From the NCBI GenBank assembly GCA_013176395.1, contig JABMLP010000005.1, positions 1,302,001 to 1,366,000 of the forward strand: 64,000 bases of DNA, in the 5' to 3' direction. Below the pieces are notes generated by a model. The model did not search any database. It was not told the origin of the DNA and saw only the letters and a list, made by a program, of their open reading frames with translations. Positions 34,883 through 45,974 of the stretch are shown one piece after another; within the stretch, counting starts at the first letter, position 1; each line of letters opens with the position of its first letter. The translations under genes were made by a program, and so were the position numbers. This stretch comes from Venturia oleaginea. Lineage: Eukaryota > Ascomycota > Dothideomycetes > Venturiales > Venturiaceae.

Positions 34883-36019
34883 TTACAACGGTGGTATATT
34901 AGGACCAACATAACAAGTACTAATCGGACCAAAATACCAATCGTGCGCCTTCACGGCTTCCTGAATATTTGTACCAATCAATCCCTCCCCATTTTCATCC
35001 GTCCGTCTCAACATCACATCTTTGACTTGCGGATAAACGCCGTGTTTTGCGGTAATCAAATATTCGGGGTCGATGTGGCGGAATCCGTGCGATGCTGCGG
35101 GGAAGGATGGAATTGGATCTCCGACATGGACCGCTCTGAAGTTTTGTCCCATCTTAGGCGTTGGTTCTTGTATGAATGCGACGAGGGCCTCGTTGCCGAT
35201 GCGCGGGGCACCGAAGGATGCCTGTTGATTTGCGTCAGTGACTTTTCCGTTATCTCGAGTTGGAATCGGTGGTGGGGGCTTACTAGGTCAACGATGTGTC
35301 CCTGCTGCCTAAGAAACCCAACGGCTATGGACGCGATTGCGCCACCGAGGCTGTGTCCTGTTACGACAACATTGTGATCTGGGTACTTTCCATGCGTCTC
35401 TTCGACAACGCGAAGTATGTCGTCCCTGACCTCAGACCAAGCAGTGTAGTAACCCTTGGCACTGTAACAGCCAGGGCAAAGATCAACTGGTATGAGAGGG
35501 ATATTCAGAAATGTTGCATAATTTCTGATAGATTCGCTGCCGCGGAAGGAAACGATGATGAGTTTGTGGGTGTGGTCGAACGCGACATAGCCGGAAGTAT
35601 CAGTCGTGGTGGAACTGGAGTGTGTTTTTGTCAGTCCCATGAGCGGCTTGACGAGATTGGGAAAGGATTATTCACTTCGAGAAAGAGTGTACGATTTCTG
35701 TTCCTGCCTGTTCCACTCGTGGACAATTCCCAACCGGACATCTCAGTCTCTTATCTGGTGGCGACTCGTAATTGTTTGCGCAATATGATGCAGCAGCATA
35801 CTGTTCGTAAAGCCCAAATTTGTCGAGCAGATCTTGGGTAATCGGAACTTCGGGCGGGTGCTCTAAGAATGGTCAGAATTGGGGTTTACGGGCTCTTGCG
35901 GTCGACAGCCTTTGCATGAACAGGGAAGTCCACTCACCTACGCCAGATTTTGAAGGTGCACCAATAGTACGCGATACCAAAAAAGGGGCTACTAGCAGAG
36001 ACCACAATGATAATATCAT
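34883..36019 (-). CDS. Secreted class 3 lipase
   Basis: Four exons (36019-35938, 35862-35676, 35614-35284, 35221-34883) join to exactly 312 residues. Residues 1-20 (MILSLWSLLVAPFLVSRTIG) form a signal peptide. VTGHSLGGAIAS carries the nucleophile Ser178, HVGDPIPSFP the acid Asp235, and KAHDWYFG the base His293. LIIVSFRGSES is the oxyanion-side strand of the class 3 (Rhizomucor-type) fold and Cys pairs fit an extracellular enzyme. Size and layout match fungal triacylglycerol lipases and type A feruloyl esterases; the substrate cannot be fixed from sequence. It is not obviously linked to neighbours. Confidence 0.9.
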
Positions 36020-37890
36020 GATTGCGATCTTGATCGTGGTAAATATGATAAAAGAGAAAGATTGAGAAGAATATGACAGCGGCTGAGTCGGAAAATGCGG
36101 ACAAGGAGAGGAAAATGTTATATGGATAACTTAAGGAATACCGCAATTGGAACCTCATTGAGCGTATTGGATTGCCGGAATGCTTGTATACGCTCCATGT
36201 TTCCATAAGTGAACGAGAATAAGATACATGGAATGCGATACTACCGAACGGCGGCGTAATTTCGTTACTTGCACCCGGTTCATTCCATGGTGTTAAAGCC
36301 GCGAGTTTTGGTGAATCCAATTGTTTCTTTACAAAAAGGCCTTGTGGAGGCGATAAGAATTTTGATAGGGTCGCGATCTGGAGGTGGAATTGATAGATAT
36401 TGATAATTGTGGAGGTGCTTGCGCACTGTCAGCTATCGATCCGAGATGAGGCCTGAAAACATGTGTACAGTGCTTACTAGTGTACGGATGCGGAGAAGAG
36501 GCGTTTCCATGGAAAACTGGGGCGATTGCGGCTCTGTAGTACGGCTCTAAGGTCTGTCAGCGAACGATCCAAGTACGAGGCGGGCCTTGAAGGCCTTCAG
36601 CAGCATACGGTAGGAAATGCTGGATGAGCAAAACATAGGCAAGCAGTATTGCAGTTTGAGAGTTAATCAGGCCTTGCAATCATTTGGTTCATCGGACCCG
36701 ATACCAAGGATAGATGACAGTTTTGGTCTTGGTCTTTGGGTTGCCAGTCCGATGAAGGCCTTATCCGGCGATTATGAGGGATAGAACGGGCCTAGCTAGG
36801 GCCCGCAACTCAGTCTTCCTCATCTGGATATCCTCGATAGATGAGCGGGATGACGGATAGGGATATGACATCAGTTTATTGCAAGGGTGTCCAGTCCGAT
36901 GGATTGATAATTGCAGGGCTAGCTCAGTCCAGACGACCTTCAAAAAAAATCGATTACAATTAGAACCTGAGTGCGCCTACTGCGGGTACATATCTTACCA
37001 TGGCGATTTCTGGATAGATGGAATATGGCTCTTAACCTAGGTGAAATCTCGCTTTCCGCTGTGGAAACCTGATAATCACCCTAGAATCATTCTGCTCTGT
37101 AAAATCACTCTCGGGCCTGGTTTCAGCATAGGGGAGGTGCGGGCCTCCCGTGCAAAGTCGAACACATCCTATCCAAGCTAGATCTATGCAAATTAGTTAA
37201 ATCCAGGCCCATCCAGACCATTTCGGGCATTTTTTGGTGGACACGGCACTTGAAGAGGTCCGACACCTTGTCCAAAAAAACCTCAGCATTGACCGAATTG
37301 CGGGGGTAAAGTGTTCGATTTGACACGGAATCTACTCGTCTGGATTGACTCGTAAGCCCCCACGCAGGTGATAAATATTCCAAGCCTTACAAAGTGATTC
37401 TGAATTCTCAACAAAAGTCGCAACTTCAATGAAGAATTCCTCCAGGACCGTACAGAAAATAAATCTGGGATTAAAATTAGGATTCCTTGGGGATATGACT
37501 ATGATTCTATCCCTTTGAAAACATTTAGCTTCGACTGTTGGATAGAGGAGTATTCTTCGTACTATTCTTTTTGGCGAGGAAAACAGCTTGGATAGACGCG
37601 CAAAATTTGTCACCTGGGCGACCCCAAAATAACTTGTACAGTAAGTCGCTTCGAGATCGCGTTTGTTGAATGCGAGATCTTTCCGTCATGTCGGTGATCC
37701 ACATAAATAGACTACACCAGGGGGTCGATTAACCGAGGATCATTGATCAGATGACATACCTTCCATGCGCCTCCAATATCTCAATCCTTACTGAACAACG
37801 GTACCGTTAATGTGTGCAGTTTCATCACTCTCGCTCTTCATGATCATTGGGCATTCCATCAGCTCAAGGCACACCACAGAAAGCAGTTCC
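36020..37890. other. Gene-poor stretch
   Basis: Only short unsupported frames are present, including minus-strand 37332-37613. I see no domain or repeat. Confidence 0.4.
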
Positions 37891-38334
37891 TTAAAACGAC
37901 AATCCATCAGGGTGCTCGGACACGCCCGTCCCAAATGCATCCGCAAAAGTTTGAATCTCACTGACATCGAGTACCACTCCTGATTCCCACCTAAAGTTAT
38001 TGTCGTCAATAATCAGCGCCGTCGATTTCTTCCACCCAAAGACATGCGTGATCTTGTCATCCCGCCATACCCGTCTGATGTGTAAGAGACCTCAACTCAT
38101 CACCGACGTACTCCATGACCATCTCAATCAACTCGTTGGGTAGACGATGAAGGATTGATGGTCCCGGCTGCGATTCAGCTTGGGTTTTGGGTTGTGTGCG
38201 CTCTCCTGGACTCTCCCCTGAGTCGCCTCTTGGGTCCGACCGCGAATCTTCTCCCGGGCTGGTTGTGACTCCATTCTTGGTGTAGATCGTGATTCTGCTC
38301 CTAAGACTGATCCAGTGTCCATTTCGAAGTCCAT
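37891..38334 (-). pseudogene. F-box protein gene fragment
   Basis: One frame reads SILHRLPNELIEMVMEYVG (about 38180-38120), a clear F-box, preceded by a polar segment that opens at a TTAG acceptor near 38301. After DELRSL the coding-like sequence continues one frame over (RRVWRDDKITHVFGW to GLSF, stop at 37891-37893). No GT-AG pair reconciles the two frames, so a frameshift is the simplest reading. Confidence 0.45.
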
Positions 38335-40147
38335 TTCATCTATTTTGCTGGTGCTGAAAACTTTCGAGTTCGGTCGAACGAAGACTTGTTAAGGTGTCTT
38401 GGAGATATGTATTTGTAAGTACGGCAGTGTTGCCGATTGTGGTATTCATTGGCAATCAAACAGGTTTGTAATGGTCGGTCTCATTATTCCAAGTTGCCAT
38501 TGTCATGTTAGCATCGAACGCCGCAAAGCTTGCTACAGCAACTTAACTTGAGCTCAAGCAACTTGAGTTTAATGTCGCTAAATTTCTGTCAACTTATAAA
38601 GCAGTCGAGACCTGGGCATTGTTTCCCGGAGTTAGTCCTTCGTCCAGGGGCAGTCAAATGGTGACTGCGGCGTGTGGATTGTATCTATCATCGCTATACC
38701 ATTGTAACCATGCGATTGCGTCTCTTTACCTCTGTCAACACACAGTATGAAAAATGTTTTCGTATACCCACAGCTGATTGATTTAATGTGAAAATTGCTT
38801 ACTCTCCTCCCCACGCTTCTAATCTATAACATGACTAAACACACCAGTGAGATGTTCCTTCAGACATGGAACCAATACGGAACGAAGCTGTGAAAACAGC
38901 CAGATCTGTCTTTCACGCCACGTATCGAGACAGTGTTCAAATCTCTCTTGGTGTTCATGAACAATTCGCACTCGGTGACGTTGGCGTTGTTCCGATCCAA
39001 TCAATCGCCAGGGTTTGTAGCTGTGACAGCAGCGGTTGTCGTATTACAGCTGCAAACGACTTGTCCCAAGCCCAAGCATCTAAAGGTCTGATAAGTCAGA
39101 AGCCAAAAGTGGCGGTCGACACAGCGTTTTCAAACACCCCGGGTTGTCCTCGGTCAGTCGCATTGGGATGCTGCGCGTCTTTCGCAGCAGATTATAATTA
39201 CGACCAATGACGCTGGTCAGCATGGAAATCGACGATATATTGTGGGTCTTGTGATGCGATCAAGAAGAGATTCTGTCAGCGGTTCTGGTCATACCAACGT
39301 TCAGTGTTACCGACTCGCCTGTGTTATCACCAGCACGTCGTCGCGTCGACAACACTCACATACCGCAATGTAGACCTTTTAGTATGGGTACACCAAGATC
39401 ATGTATTAGATCGCATGATGGTCGGCTACGTTTAATTGTTGAGCCGAGGAGGTGACAGCAGCAGCAGCAGCAGCAGCAGCGAGCAGAACATGATTGCGAA
39501 ATCATACTCTCCGCCACCCAAGTACTGGACATTTTCAATCACTAGTACGCGACCTATATCCACATACATTCTGCCAGCCTAGAATGTTCAGCAACGTAAA
39601 CCTAAATGCGTGCCCACAGGGACTTGCTGGGGTAATCGTTGTGATCTGTCGCCAAACAAAATGTGCGAAGACGCATTTCCGCACATCGATTACGGTGTTC
39701 CTGCTAAGAGCCCAAGAGATCCACCGCGGTAAATAGGACACAATTCGATGATGTTGAAACGGAGATAGAAAGGTGTTGATGAAAAGAAAGAAAAGAGTTC
39801 ATCATGCTCGAAGTCAAACGCGTTTTACACGTGATTGAATCACACATTCGCCCCAGTCGATCACTTTAGATATCAAGATGAAATTGCTTCTATCAATAGA
39901 GTGCTTGAACTGGTATTATCACTCGCAACTCGACATCGATATCGATTAATTTCTGACCAGATCATTTTTTAATATCGCTAGAAAATCATCGACGTCGATC
40001 TTGAGTTTGTAGAATTAAGCTCAAGGAAAATATCGTGGATTCTCAAAGGCCGGAGGGACACACACAGACGGAATCGATGAAGCCGATGTTATTGTGCTGT
40101 GTTAAATCAAGACAATTGACCGTGCCAAAAAGACAAGAATATCTATA
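38335..40147. other. Gene-poor stretch with a CAG microsatellite
   Basis: A plus-strand frame at 38866-39210 has no recognisable features. The only clear structure is the trinucleotide repeat at 39455-39481. Confidence 0.4.
39455..39481. repeat. (CAG)n microsatellite
   Basis: About eight to nine CAG units follow GGTGA. It is not in a supported coding region. Confidence 0.9.
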
Positions 40148-40511
40148 CTATCTGTCCGTCCAGATCTCAACCACGTCACCTTCCGCATCACTGTCACCAC
40201 CAGTCCCTGTTTCCGAACCAGTAAAATCAAACTCGTCCTCCTCATAAACCTTCAGCCGAAAATCGCCCCGTTTGCTCCTGTTTACATCCATCCAACTGTA
40301 TATCTGAACATCTCTGTTCGCACCCTCGTTCTCATCTTCAGCCTCTCAGATGACAAAACCCTCCAACCTCAGTCGGCTTATGGTCCGAAATCACCTTGAA
40401 ATTTGGTACATCGAAGAACATCCACTCTACGTTCTTAATAAAAGGTTCGCCTCTTGGCGACGTTATAATTTCAAGACCGTTGGATCGTTTTTCTGTACAT
40501 GAGGTCGACAT
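40148..40511 (-). pseudogene. Small unidentified gene, frame broken
   Basis: A start at 40511 (MSTSCTEKRSNGLEIITSPR) runs to VISDHKPTEVGGF. Coding-like sequence resumes one frame over (EAEDENEGANRDVQIYSW) and ends with an acidic tail EGDVVEIWTDR and TAG at 40148-40150. No good intron joins them. The composition looks protein-coding, but I do not recognise the family. Confidence 0.35.
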
Positions 40512-40782
40512 GTTTTTGGTCAATGGACTAATATGGTAATGCGAAACTGTGCAGCTGCTTTTCGATGTGAAGATGTTGTGTTTGGGGGAGAAATGAATTT
40601 TAGTTGTCACAGCGACACAATTTGACGAAAAGACTTGAACATCATAGACTAATATATTCATGGATTAGCTGCCGGAAAGACGTTCATGCACGGACTACAT
40701 GGACAGTGAAAACAATCCGCGTTGGGAGCTGCCTGTTTAAGTTATCGAAACTATCTGTTGGTGCAGCTGACTATGATTTCTT

Positions 40783-41912
40783 TCATCCCATCAACTGCAG
40801 CTGGTCATCTGGCGGCCACCTTGTTTGTGCGAAACTCAGACAGCGCTTGATGCTTTGTAAATATTTTCTCGTCGTCTCATCACTCATGATATGCGCCTTT
40901 TTGTCGCTCTCATGTAATTTCTCTCGCGCCGAACGCTCGTGGATACCGACCATGGTGACTCCGATGGGCCATGCGCTGCCTCAAAATTAGCTTCATTAGA
41001 GGACAATGACTAGAAATGGACTTACGCTTTCCCGATACTGAGTCTAAGATAGCCGTCATTAGCATCCACATACCGTCTCAACTGCGCAGCATGCACAATC
41101 TCAAGCACAGGAGCCAAGACATCATCTTCCACCTCTTTCTTCTCCAGCTTCCTGAAAAATGGACGTAAATTCTCGCGCGCTTGAATCATAGCGTTCATCG
41201 CGTTCTTACCCGCGTAGCTTTCCTTGGTCTCGTCTGATCGGTGTGCCATGGCTATCTCCCACTCTCTGAGCACCATTGTGAAGTACGAAGCAAGTTGGCG
41301 GTGCAAGAATACAAGGCCTTCCGCATCTTTTGGTGGTGTGGCGGGTACCTTCATCTGTTCTTCCGGCACGGGCTCAAGATACGTTGGGATGGGTCCGTCG
41401 TAAAGAACAGCAGGTGGAGGAGTCGCATGTTGTCCAGTCAGACGCCAATATCTCTTGAGTCGTTGATTGTGTGTCTCGCCGAATAATTTCGTGGGTTCGC
41501 CCAGATCTCTCAGCTTTACGACCAACTCCTCGTCCTCGATGTCCTCCTCTCCATCTCCAAGTGGTGTGCCCTCCCTACGTGGCGGTAGGTCTGGGAGCCC
41601 CAACCGCTTCCTTCTAGCACGCTCCTCCCGATCTTCTTCTTCCTCCCTCAGTTTCCGCGATTCCTCTGCTAGTCGTCGTCGTTTCTCATCACGTTGGCGC
41701 GAACGTTGCTGTTCTTTGTCCTCGGCTTTCCGCTTCTTGACTGCTTTCGCTCGTTTGGCTTCTTCCAATGCGGCTTGCTCTGCGAGATAGGCAGCTTCCC
41801 TTTGAGCCTCGACCTCTGAACGTTTTAGGTACTTCTTTTCTTCTGGTTTCGGCGCAGGTGCGGGCGTCTTGGCCTTTGAGATTTGTGACTTCATCAAAGA
41901 GACGAAGTCCAT
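40783..41912 (-). CDS. PRP18: Pre-mRNA-splicing factor Prp18
   Basis: Two exons (41912-41026 and 40975-40783) give 359 residues with a 50-nt intron. The start MDFVSLMKSQISKAK is followed by a long charged helix rich in Lys/Glu/Arg (about 20-110). The splicing-factor motif lies at about 135-160 (KLRDLGEPTKLFGETHNQRL). The C-terminal Prp18 domain ends AREKLHESDKKAHIMSDETT and SIKRCLSFAQTRWPPDD. Prp18 acts with Slu7 in the second step of splicing. Length is normal. It shares a 287-bp divergent promoter with SAP18. Confidence 0.95.
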
Positions 41913-42199
41913 AGTGAAAAGGATTGTGAGGTGATTGTTGTGGTGGTGGTGGAATGCGGAACTGAGGCGAAGATACTGAAGTAACTCGCCAGAAATTCAT
42001 CGATATCTATAAATACTCGCGCAGTAGCATTCACGTTTGTACCCCTGTCAACCTAAGCGCCGGGTTGAGCCTCAAGCTCTCGAGGTCGAAGCTCTGCGCG
42101 ATGCGACTCCTGCAACAACTCCTGCAACAACTCCCATCCGACGAATACGACGACGACAAACACGAGAACATCCATTGTCTAGCACTCATAACAGACGGC
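41913..42199. promoter_or_regulatory. Divergent promoter of PRP18 and SAP18
   Basis: Only 287 bp separate the two start codons. A TATAAATA word occurs near 42008-42015. Co-regulation is an inference from the spacing. Confidence 0.5.
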
Positions 42200-42904
42200 A
42201 TGGCTTCAAAATTAGTAGATCGCCAGGCAGATACACCATTCCTGTTACGGCTTTTCTACAAAACAGGCTCCCATCACACGGTCCAAGACTTCCAGACCGG
42301 TTCGCAGCCACCGCACGTACAGATATACACCTGGACGAATGCCACACTCACAGAACTATCCCAATTGATTGCGAACAACCTGCCGCAACTGCTGCCCAAT
42401 CCAAGCGTCGGCACGCGCCTCAGCTTTGAACTAGTCGTCCAAGAACCCAATCCTCAAACGAGATACACAATGAAAAGGCTAGGAACTGTGGTCTTAGGGG
42501 CTACACCGCGAAGCGCAAATGGTACTGCGAATGGAGAAGAGGACGATGCGGGGCTAGGAGATGATGCAATAACGAGAGACGCGAGCATGACTTTGGCAGA
42601 GGCGAGACTTGTGGTGGGAGACTACATTGATTGTGCTATTCTACCGCCCTTAGAGAATGGTGATATTGCGCCGGTGCCGAGGCTTCACGTCGTTCCTGCA
42701 ACCACGCTTGCCGGTAGGTCAAATGGCGGCGATTACGGGGGCAGAAGAGGAAGAGGTGGCTTTGGAGATGCTGGGAAGTTAGGGGGTGGCTTTGGAGGTG
42801 ATAGAGGTGGTTTACCTAGCGGTGAATGGAGGCGTGGAGACGTACCTCCTGGCGGGTTTGACAGAGCTGGCAGAGGCAGAGGAAGAGGAGGACGAGGCTG
42901 GTGA
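42200..42904 (+). CDS. SAP18: Sin3-associated polypeptide Sap18-like
   Basis: I start at ATG 42200 because MASKLVDRQADTPFLLRLFY is where SAP18 proteins usually begin; an in-frame ATG at 42101 would add 33 residues. The ubiquitin-like Sap18 fold follows (HVQIYTWTNATLTELSQLI, LSFELVVQEPN, VGDYIDCAILPP). The tail after about residue 170 is RGG/Gly-rich (GGRRGRGGFGDAGKLGGGF), longer than in animals and typical of RNA contact. SAP18 is part of the Sin3 deacetylase and of the exon-junction ASAP complex. No intron is needed. Confidence 0.88.
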   Translation: MASKLVDRQADTPFLLRLFYKTGSHHTVQDFQTGSQPPHVQIYTWTNATLTELSQLIANNLPQLLPNPSVGTRLSFELVVQEPNPQTRYTMKRLGTVVLGATPRSANGTANGEEDDAGLGDDAITRDASMTLAEARLVVGDYIDCAILPPLENGDIAPVPRLHVVPATTLAGRSNGGDYGGRRGRGGFGDAGKLGGGFGGDRGGLPSGEWRRGDVPPGGFDRAGRGRGRGGRGW

Positions 42905-43879
42905 TGGGTTGGCATCAATGTATCGTTATGATTATGCTGACAGATTCCGCCCGTAATGAAGTTGAACGCCTTCGAGTCAATAGCGTACGTTGAAGATAGG
43001 ACAGGTATATGGGTTGAAAAACAGGAGGCGCTGAACGCATTGTGTATGAGTATACCATTGGGTAACTTGTCGACCTTGTAAGTTGATATGTACCACAGCC
43101 GGGATACAAATCACTAATGTGCTTGTTGCGCAGCTTCTACTGAAATTAATTGACATCGCGATGTCTGACCAAAGCGTCTCGGATTTCTTTATTTCTACAA
43201 GCGTGTCCTGTGCCTCGAATTCAATGGAAACGTGTAATTCGGGAAGAGCATTATGGATCCCCATGGACCTTTGGAGGTCCGTATCGCTCGATCTCTAGCG
43301 ACAACAAAACTGCGTCTGTTATCGCGGAGGGAATAAAATTCGACCATCGTGTAAACGGAAGTTTGATGCAGTAAGGAGTCTGGGAAGGACATTGAGAGCG
43401 CTAGATAGATATAGAGCTCGGTAATCTTGAGCAAGATGATGATGGAGAGACGTCGTTGAGTTTTGGTCCGAAAGTCACGTGCTTAGGAGACGATCCTCCA
43501 GATGAGTCCGAGTTTGTGAATCCAAAATTGTGACAAATGTAAGATCTTCTTCAATGATGAGATGGTTCAAACTCTCCAAAAGCCAAAGAATCTGTTCGGG
43601 ATATCTTCGGTTTGCCCTTCGCTGGATTGTACCACATCCTCGGTATCTCACATCCCCAGCTCGTTCGGGACTCGGGACTTGGACTTGAAGATGGAGCAAT
43701 CTGATTTCTGGTCGTGCTACCTTACATAGTGTCTGGAATACTACGAATTTTTCTCTTGCGTCGATCGTTTGAATTATTATCAACGATCATTCTCTACGAC
43801 AGACTTCCTTTACTCCTCCATTCAAACAATATCTCCAGTGCCTTCATACGATTAACCTTACAGACTCCCAATCGCTGAA
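42905..43879. other. Intergenic region
   Basis: No supported gene or repeat is seen. The part just before 43880 is pyrimidine-rich and looks like a promoter. Confidence 0.45.
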
Positions 43880-44839
43880 ATGGCCGACGAAGCAAAAGCG
43901 CAGGTCGCGCTCAAGGACTTCCCAAACATCTTCTCCCTCAAAGGCAAAATCGCCGTAATCTCAGGCGGCTCTCGAGGTCTCGGTCTCCATGCAGCCTCCG
44001 GCTTGATGCAATTCGGCTGCTCCAAGATCTTCATCACATCTCGCAAAGCCAAAGCCTGCTAAGAAGCATGCGCTGCTCTGAACGCTCTACCAAACAAAGC
44101 CACCGGTGCCATTGCTATCAGCGTCCCAGCAGACAGCAGCAAGATCTCAGAGATTGAGAAATTGGTTGCAGAGGTGAAGAGACATACTGACCATGTCGAC
44201 ATTCTGTTTGCGAACGCTGGGGCGACGTGGGGAAGTACGTTTGACAAGCATCCTGAGGATGCGTTCTCGAAGGTTATGGATTTGAATGTCAAGTCTGTGT
44301 TTTACACTATTCAAAAGTATGTCTCAATTCCCTCCATGCAGTGTAACATGCAAGCTCACAAACGCAGATTCGCACCACTTCTCCAAGCCAAAGCCACGAA
44401 AGAAGACCCCTCCCGCGTTCTCGTTACTGGATCAGTAGCCGGCATTTCCATCGGCTCCGTCCTAAATGCGCAATCTACATACTCCTACTCTGCTTCGAAA
44501 GCGGCTGTCCTACATTTGGCTCGCAATTTGGCTGTTGAGCTCGGTCCAAGGAATATACTTGTCAATGGCATTGCTCCTGGCTTCTTCCCAAGCAAAATGG
44601 CTTCTGGTATAATTGCGTCAGTTGGTGGTGAAGAGGAATTGGGCAAGAAGAATCCTAATGGACGTCTTGGACGACCGGAGGATATTGCAGGCATAGTGGT
44701 GTTCCTGTGCTCGAGAGCGGCTGGACATGTCAATGGTGACACTGTTGTTGTGGATGGGGGCAAGATGCTTGCAGGTGAGTTTGTTGACATGCTTTCGAGG
44801 AGGCAACTGCTAACATTTTTCTCAGGTTCTAGGCTGTAG
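43880..44839 (+). pseudogene. Short-chain dehydrogenase/reductase with one nonsense codon
   Basis: Exons 43880-44316, 44368-44774 and 44826-44839 join to 286 codons in one frame, but codon 61 is TAA (44060-44062). A Glu codon would differ by one base. The rest is intact: cofactor motif ISGGSRGLGLHAA, NAG in ILFANAGATW, catalytic Ser in VTGSVAGIS, Tyr and Lys in YSYSASKAAV, and the C-terminal NGDTVVVDGGKML. Its start MADEAKAQVALKDFPNIFSL resembles fungal SDRs that reduce small carbonyl compounds; the substrate is unknown. Restart at a downstream Met would lose the cofactor-binding strand. Confidence 0.82.
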
Positions 44840-45246
44840 ATCGGAAGTAGGTAAACTATGTATGATTATAGTGGGCCACAATAAAATGGCGATTCATTGA
44901 GTGAGACTCGTAGTCGAATTGCCAGAAAGTTACCAGTATCGATGAGCAAATGTATACTACATTTTCGAACCCAGACTGTATATGGAGGACAGTGGATCTA
45001 TATAGTCTTTGTGAGGATGTCACATTCCAGCCTTGCAAACCCCGTTTTTGACATCAGCAGTAGTCAAGGCGTAGGTGGAACATCTTATTTGCTCGTCCCG
45101 GAAAAGGAGCTCTAGCAAAACCTGAGTACAATAACCCCTTACACTCCGGTCACTCTCTCATCGCCTGTCTTCGATCTCACAGGCTTTACAGAAACTCAGC
45201 TCATCTTCTACCATCTTCTACAATTATTTCAGCCTGGCGTGTCACA

Positions 45247-45868
45247 ATGGCAGCACCTGCCTCCACACCTCACCCGTTACCACATTGGGCGAGATAATGC
45301 GGCAAACCAACTTTCCAGAAAGCTCACCGCACAACAAATCGTTGTAGGTTGAGTCGAGCGTAACTTCAACGCGCACGTAAGAGCTGAATACGATCGACGC
45401 ATCGCGGGCACCCCAGACCCTGAGCAAGATGTAGCTGAGATGACGCCTATCAATTCAAGCCTGATAGCCCTCATAAATGTACGTATACCCGTGAAGATTG
45501 GGTCCACCGCTCACTCCTGCTTCCCCACTTCAGACACAAAGAGAGTTGGATACGGAACTCACCACCTATGTTCTAGAGGTTCGAAAAACTCCATGGGAAA
45601 GCGTTGCGGATTACGATGCTCAGGAGCTGGCGGCATATGTGGCGGTGGAGCCTGCAGAACATTTTCGTCGCGATGCAGATGGGAGGGTGACGCACCACAA
45701 CCATGCCATGCACAGAAATTTCTGCAGGTGTGTATAAAGCAGCGTGTTGAGTCTGCTGTGCAAGCGATCAAGAAGTATTTGGATGATTTTGAGAGAGGCT
45801 CTGTGGAGGACGACCTAGGGGTTCACATGTCACATGTCGAGATGGTTAGGATGGCGCCCTCGTTTTAG
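45247..45868 (+). pseudogene. Unidentified gene, decayed
   Basis: ATG 45247 (MAAPASTPHPLPHWA) is followed one frame over by DNAANQLSRKLTAQQIVVG, then an in-frame TGA, then VERNFNAHVRAEYDRRIAG. A clean intron (GTACGT to CTTCAG, 45479-45533) links SSLIALIN to TQRELDTELTTYVLEVRK. After HAMHRNFC the frame changes once more to KQRVESAVQAIKKYLDDFE and ends at 45868. The preserved intron and protein-like segments show a former gene; two frame changes and a stop show it is dead or badly sequenced. I do not recognise the family. Confidence 0.55.
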
Positions 45869-45974
45869 TTTAGCTTGATTGAATTACCATCTGTCAGCGG
45901 TTTTGATAGCGAGGCCGCCCTTACTTTTTCGCGTTGCTGATTGAATTCTTGCGACCATAACATCATCCCGTAAA

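Noticed and set aside
38866..39210. 114-codon plus-strand frame
   Set aside because: No recognisable motif, no clear promoter or splice context, and similar lengths occur by chance in this region.
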